Shown here piece after piece: positions 17,346-21,621 of a stretch of DNA of 21,621 nt. Each line of letters opens with the position of its first letter. The first letter of the stretch is position 1. The notes under the pieces are model-generated. The model made no database searches, was not told the DNA's origin, and saw only the letters and a program-made list of their open reading frames with translations. A program made the translations under genes and the position numbers. Source of the stretch: Chara braunii (lineage: Eukaryota > Streptophyta > Charophyceae > Charales > Characeae); the NCBI GenBank assembly GCA_003427395.1, contig BFEA01000109.1, forward strand, positions 1,814,557 to 1,836,177, written 5' to 3'.

Positions 17346-18348
17346 ATGCAAACATTGAGATCATAAATAGCAAAACGTAAGAGCAGTAGCTATGAGTGCT
17401 ACTGATGGTCTTATGAGAGGGATGAAAGTAATTGATACAGGAGCACCTTTGAGTGTACCTGTAGGTGAAACTACGTTTCTTCGATTATGTGTCACATAAT
17501 GTGGGGACCTTGGGTGTTAGGGGGGCGTGTCCGCTTATAGCCCCCCCGAAGTGTATAAGTGCACCGACCGACGATTGTGAAGTTTATTTGTTGACGTGAG
17601 ACATACTTTTTTTTCCTTCTTTTTGATGGTGGCTGATTTGTTACTACACTGAGGGTTTCGCTAGTGTACACAACTTTGTGTGTGTATGTGGAGTTAATCG
17701 TCGTCCATATACATTCAAAATGTTGGACTCCTCCGAGTGCATGTGTTCGAAGATGACGTCCAAACGCATGTAGAACTTAGAGTAGTTGAGCAAGGCTCTG
17801 AATGGGTGAAAAGTGTTAGGTGCGTTGTTGTATGGCTTTCTTTTCGTGAGATTGTAAGTGCAAATTTTTATCTGTGGCAAGTGGATTGAGGACAAAGAAT
17901 TTTGGTGTGTACATGAAGATATTTGAGGCAAGGTGTGTGTTGTGTTAGTGGTGGGTGATGGATGAAACGGGGAGGAGGTATTTTTCTGATGTTGATATGG
18001 GGGGCTTGTAAAAGCCACCATGTGGTAGGGGTATGGGCGGAGAGCATGAGGTTGTTGTGGATTCCGGACAAATGTCATTGGGTTGATAGGTAAGTTGTAT
18101 AGGAGTTTGTTGATCGTATGCTAGTTGGTTGGGTTGTTATAGGAAAAGAGGAAAAATACAAAAAGGTTGTGATGTGATGGAAATAATATTTTGTTTTTTA
18201 ACATCTATTATGAGATTGTCAGATATTGTGCGTGTTGTTCGAGATTCTCAGGTAGTTAAGGGATCCTCTGTGATCGGTTGAGGATTGACTAGGATGTGTA
18301 GGGGAATCTGAAAATTATGAAGGGCTCCAACGATAGAAATCAGTTCAC
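17346..18348. other. GT-rich DNA without a confident gene
   Basis: A perfect 7-bp hairpin, GGGGGGC (17520-17526) with GCCCCCC (17540-17546), loop 13 nt, lies shortly after the satellite ends. A 144-codon minus-strand frame spans 17644-18078, but its His/Pro/Thr/Asn richness mirrors the GT bias of the plus strand and no motif is seen, so it is not called. Confidence 0.5.
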
Positions 18349-18995
18349 TTTTTTTTTTTTTTTTAGACCGAAAGAAAACAGAGGATCAAATAGGTAAATC
18401 GAAAGAAAAGAAAGAATCATATAGGTAGATTGAAAGAATAGGGCTGATACATCATAAAGGAAGAGAGGATCAAATAGGTACATCGAAAGAGAAGGGAGAA
18501 CCAGATAGGTAGATCGGAAGAAGGGAGGATTAAATAGGTAGATCCGAAAAGATGAAAGGGTTAGATAGGTAAATTGGAAGACGAGGGAGGATCTGCTAGG
18601 TAAATCAGAAGACAAGGAGGATGTGATAGGTAGATCGAAAGACGAGGAGGATCAGGTAGGCAAATCGAAAGACGAGGATAATCAGATAAGTAGATCGAAG
18701 GGGAAAAAAAAAAGATCGGATAGGTAGTTCGAGAAAACCAAAAAAACAATCAAATAGATATATCGGAATAAAACAGGGATGAGATAGGTAAATCGAAAGA
18801 AATGAAGGATCTGATAGCAGAATAACAGAAGGATCAGATAGGTAGATCCGAATAAATGAAGGGTCAAACAACAAGATCAAAAGAAAAGAATGATCAGATA
18901 GGAAGATCGAAAAAAATTAAGGATCGGATAGGAATATCGAAAGAAAATAAGGATTGGATAGGAAGATTAAAGAAAAAAGGATCAGATAGGAAAAT
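18349..18995. repeat. Minisatellite, about 30-bp unit, about 20 units
   Basis: A 16-T run (18349-18364) precedes the array. Units read GGATCAGATAGGTAGATCGAAAGA with a purine tail; the TAGGTAGAT core recurs about 20 times at spacings near 28-34 bp. Each unit usually contains two ATC or GATC words. Minus-strand frames rich in Ile-Tyr-Leu-X-Asp-Pro are translations of the repeat and shift phase between units, which argues against coding. Confidence 0.85.
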
Positions 18996-19002
18996 TGCGG
19001 GC

Positions 19003-19006
<4 letters not shown>

Positions 19007-19077
<71 letters not shown>
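19007..19077. repeat. (GA)n microsatellite
   Basis: About 35 uninterrupted GA dinucleotides directly follow the 30-bp minisatellite. Confidence 0.95.
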
Positions 19078-19080
<3 letters not shown>

Positions 19081-19225
19081 AGTAGGTAGGAAGGTAGGAA
19101 GGTAGGCAGGGAGGGAGGGAGGGAGGGAGGCGAGTAGGCAAGGACTTGGAAGGAGATAAGGAAGGACGTCGGAAGGGAGGTAGGGATGGAGGCCAGGAGG
19201 TAGGTAGGTTGGTAGGTGGGTGGGG
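19078..19225 (+). repeat. G-rich GGTA/GGGA tract with quadruplex potential
   Basis: GTAGGAAG repeats grade into a (GGGA) run at about 19109-19130 that supplies more than four GGG tracts one base apart, the arrangement of a G-quadruplex. It continues as GGTAGG-rich sequence. Confidence 0.8.
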
Positions 19226-20246
19226 TGAATGTTTTTTTTCATATTCTGTCTGAATTTGATGTGATCGTCAAGTTGGCGAAGTTAAAGGCTCTTACGAGCA
19301 ATAACGGGTGGAAAGGAGATTTTTGGGACACCTCGATGCTACACTGTGGGTGGACTTTGTACGCTAGGGGTTTGAGGGCTTCATCCCCTTCTTGGATTAC
19401 AAAAATTATGCAGTTGCATATGTCTTGAGGAGCATTGGTGAGATTCTGGCAAGTTCAACAGGATGACATATTGTGTGTATTTTGCACTGTTGTTTGTGTG
19501 TGTTGTATTCGTTGACCGTGTACTGTTTAGCTTCGTTTTTGTTCTTGGGATGCGTGTGTTGGTGTTTTATTTTATGAGTGGCGTTGATTGTGAATTATGT
19601 TTCTTTCTGACAAGGTGACATTGTGGTGTAGCTCGGGTCTAGTTTAGGTTGTCAATGCCAGTGGCAAAAATGTGTTATTATTATCATTTATTTTGCTACA
19701 TATGGGTGTAGTTTTGTTAACGATAAGAAGCTCATACATCTTAGTTGGTTACACACGCAAGTGCAATTCATGATGTGTGGGCTTAGTCCACATTGAGGGC
19801 ATGCGAGGCAGTTGGTGTCAGCGAATTGTTAAAGTTAGGTTGCTCGTGGGGTTTCAAATCGGTAGGATCGTTGTCTATCTCGAGTTTGCATGTATGCGTG
19901 TGGGGGTTGTCTGTGATGTGTGGGAGAGTGATCACCATAAGTGTTGTTGTTACTTACTGTTGGTGAGGGAAGTAGATGAGAGGCATTGAGATTGAGAAAA
20001 TCTCCGGTCTTTGCGTCAGTTGGCGCTTTGGACAGAAGGGTTCACCCTACTCCTTTAGCATTAGCGATTAGGGTGCGCGACAACATGCATCTCCATAATT
20101 GTGAGAGGTAGTTATTATTGTTGGGGTGGTGTATGTAGGGTTAGGAGTAGTGGTAAGTAGGTAGTGAGATGTATTGGTTAGTTTTCTAAACGAGTAGTTG
20201 CGTTTTGTAATCGTGGTCACTCTAGTATCTAAAGCCTCCTGTTGAC
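19226..20246. other. Unannotated GT-rich DNA
   Basis: No gene or element was recognised. Two 70-codon plus-strand frames (19216-19428 and 19777-19989) have no family features. Confidence 0.55.
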
Positions 20247-20538
20247 TTTTTTTTTTTTTTTTTTTTTTTAACTAACCTATACTCTTGTCTCAAATATATC
20301 TCACACCACCTAACAAGGGTCGGGCGTTGAGTATCTGGTACTGATTTTTGGGGGGGTCCTCAACATTGCATCCGTTAACTCTTCTGCGTGCATGGAGCAG
20401 TACCGAAGATTTTATCCTTGGCACAGGGATGGAAGGGTCAGCAACCTGCCAGCACTCGCCAAGGAGGCCAAGTGAACTATCATAGGTGGTGAACCCAAAG
20501 TGTGTCATAGGGGCTCCGAGCTATCGAATGGAGAACAT

Positions 20539-20551
20539 GGGAATCAAACCC
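20539..20551 (-). promoter_or_regulatory. Pol III B box of the SINE
   Basis: GGGTTTGATTCCC on the minus strand, against the general B-box form GGTTCGANTCC, with one C-to-T change in the centre. It lies 25 bp downstream of the A box. Confidence 0.78.
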
Positions 20552-20576
20552 ACGACCACCTAGATGTTACTCGCAT

Positions 20577-20594
20577 GCTCTACCAACTGAGCTA
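20577..20594 (-). promoter_or_regulatory. Pol III A box of the SINE
   Basis: TAGCTCAGTTGGTAGAGC on the minus strand; GCTC and GAGC can pair as in a D-arm. Confidence 0.8.
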
Positions 20595-20603
20595 GGCCGC
20601 TAA

Positions 20604-21418
20604 CCTCAACTTTGTTCGGTGTGTTTGCGCCTTCTGAGTTTGCAAAATCTTGAATGTTGTAATTGTGATTGAACATTGGTCCTCGGTCTTGGTTGTCATT
20701 GAATAATGTAAAATACCGTAGTCAACGTATTTTCTAAAAAAAGAAAAGAAAAACCTGTTCTCCTCATAGACAAGGGACGCTTGTATTTGTACGCTATTTT
20801 GTTGTGTCGGTGATGCTCTTAAGCTCATGTTAGGGGTCCACCTACCTCGCGTTATTTGTGCACGCATATAGTGCAAAGATGTTTCACATCTACGTAGGAC
20901 AACAAAGGGTCTAGTGTATGCAAGATGAGTACCTGTAAGCAATCCAAATGTTACACTGGACAGACAATACTCTACTTTGCGGGTTGTTAGGGTTGAACTA
21001 GTTTAGCATTTAACTACAATGAACGTGAGGCTAGCCCATTAGTGTAGACTGTGTCCAACTCAGGGTTGAAGTTATCCCCAAGCAACAGATGAGAGGGGTT
21101 GCATATATTTCTCGCAACCACTTTTGGAGGTGAAGGTGAGTGTCTCAACTAGTAAACGTGCCGGGAGCTGCACGAAGCCGTAAGAATTTGAATGGATGGC
21201 GTGGGGAATTGATTTCATGATTTCCCCAATGGAGCCTTTGTTGTTCCCGAAGTAGATTCGGAAGCTGATCCAATATTGTAGTGAAGTTGTTTGTTCGAGT
21301 GACGAGGTTTGTGTTGTCGTTGTTTTTTCGCAGGTTGGGTCTGCATGTTATGTTCTTATTACACGGTAAGTTCGTGTGGGTTTTGACAATTTGCTTGTCA
21401 GTTGCTTTAATGTTTTGG

Positions 21419-21419
<1 letters not shown>
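20604..21419. other. Unannotated DNA
   Basis: No gene, RNA or repeat was recognised. A minus-strand frame at 20592-20942 runs into the SINE and has no family features. Confidence 0.55.
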
Positions 21420-21488
<69 letters not shown>

Positions 21489-21548
21489 ATCTCGATGAGT
21501 TGCAACTCGCCGAGAGAGAAAGAGAGCATCCCGGTGAGTTGCAACTTG

Positions 21549-21613
<65 letters not shown>

Positions 21614-21621
21614 CCGGTGAG
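21420..21621. repeat. Compound repeat: (GA)n alternating with a palindromic spacer
   Basis: (GA)n at about 21420-21483 is followed by a spacer with the perfect palindrome GAGTTGCAACTC (21497-21508). A short GA stretch follows, then a second spacer with GAGTTGCAACTT (21536-21547), a longer (GA)n at about 21553-21610, and the start of a third spacer, ACCGGTGAG, at the window edge. The second spacer has CCGGTGAG and the first CGATGAG at the matching place. The array continues beyond the window. Confidence 0.85.

Larger units (their letters stand above)
20247..20603 (-). mobile_element. tRNA-derived SINE with poly-A tail
   Basis: Read on the minus strand, the element begins with GCGGCC followed by TAGCTCAGTTGGTAGAGC (20577-20594), a near-canonical tRNA D-arm and RNA polymerase III A box. 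The B box GGGTTTGATTCCC follows (20539-20551) inside a T-arm that still pairs. The anticodon region and the 3' acceptor strand are not tRNA-like, so it is not a functional tRNA. About 270 nt of unrelated body follow, ending in a 23-A tail (T-run at 20247-20269 on plus). Total length is about 357 bp. These are the hallmarks of a SINE: internal Pol III promoter, tRNA-unrelated body, A tail. No clear target duplication was found, so the 5' edge is approximate. The minus-strand open frame across the body (20290-20508) is incidental. Confidence 0.82.

Noticed and set aside
17644-18078. Minus-strand frame of 144 codons
   Set aside because: His/Pro/Thr/Asn richness reflects the strand's AC bias; no motif, and it lies beside simple repeats.
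20539-20600. Functional tRNA gene on the minus strand
   Set aside because: D-arm and T-arm are present, but the acceptor strands do not pair and the anticodon arm is not formed; a SINE head explains it better.

Overview
The window looks like eukaryotic nuclear DNA from a large, repeat-rich genome. The evidence is long GA, GAA and GAT microsatellites, several degenerate tandem arrays, a tRNA-derived SINE with a poly-A tail, and a short inverted-repeat transposon with an 8-bp target duplication. There are no operons and no run of long open frames. A plant or streptophyte alga would fit, but the sequence does not prove it. No conserved protein gene, intact tRNA or rRNA was recognised, and most open frames are by-products of low-complexity DNA.

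Layout. 1-1690 is unannotated DNA with a few simple repeats and one strong hairpin. 1691-2456 is a long purine-rich tract. 2707-2807 is a nested foldback. 2945-3345 is a degenerate array of about 80 bp units, and 3391-3540 is a C-rich minisatellite of 28 bp units. 3520-4730 is a degenerate array of about 140-160 bp units. That array is interrupted by a 349-bp hAT-like MITE (3956-4304) with a perfect 8-bp target duplication; a sister unit preserves the empty site.

4740-8450 is the most unusual part: an island dense in stem-loops. It holds (i) a family of hairpins with a near-invariant 20-nt loop but different, still self-complementary arms (4946-5472); (ii) five copies of a 68-nt two-helix motif with paired substitutions (5763-6521); (iii) four hairpins in a row (6764-6831); (iv) a block at 7389-7763 in which successive hairpins almost tile the sequence; and (v) further hairpins at 8140-8446. 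This may be a structured noncoding transcript, or an old insertion of hairpin-rich organelle or other DNA. The sequence alone does not decide.

8962-10101 holds three adjacent arrays of unrelated sequence that all have a period of 39-41 bp. 10102-14660 is mostly featureless, apart from a 99-bp tandem duplication. 14670-15011 carries a coding-like open fragment on the minus strand. 15717-17345 is degenerate satellite with units of about 140-160 bp. 18365-19225 is a 30-bp minisatellite followed by (GA)n and a G-rich tract. A minus-strand SINE lies at 20247-20603. The window ends inside a compound repeat in which (GA)n alternates with a palindrome-bearing spacer.
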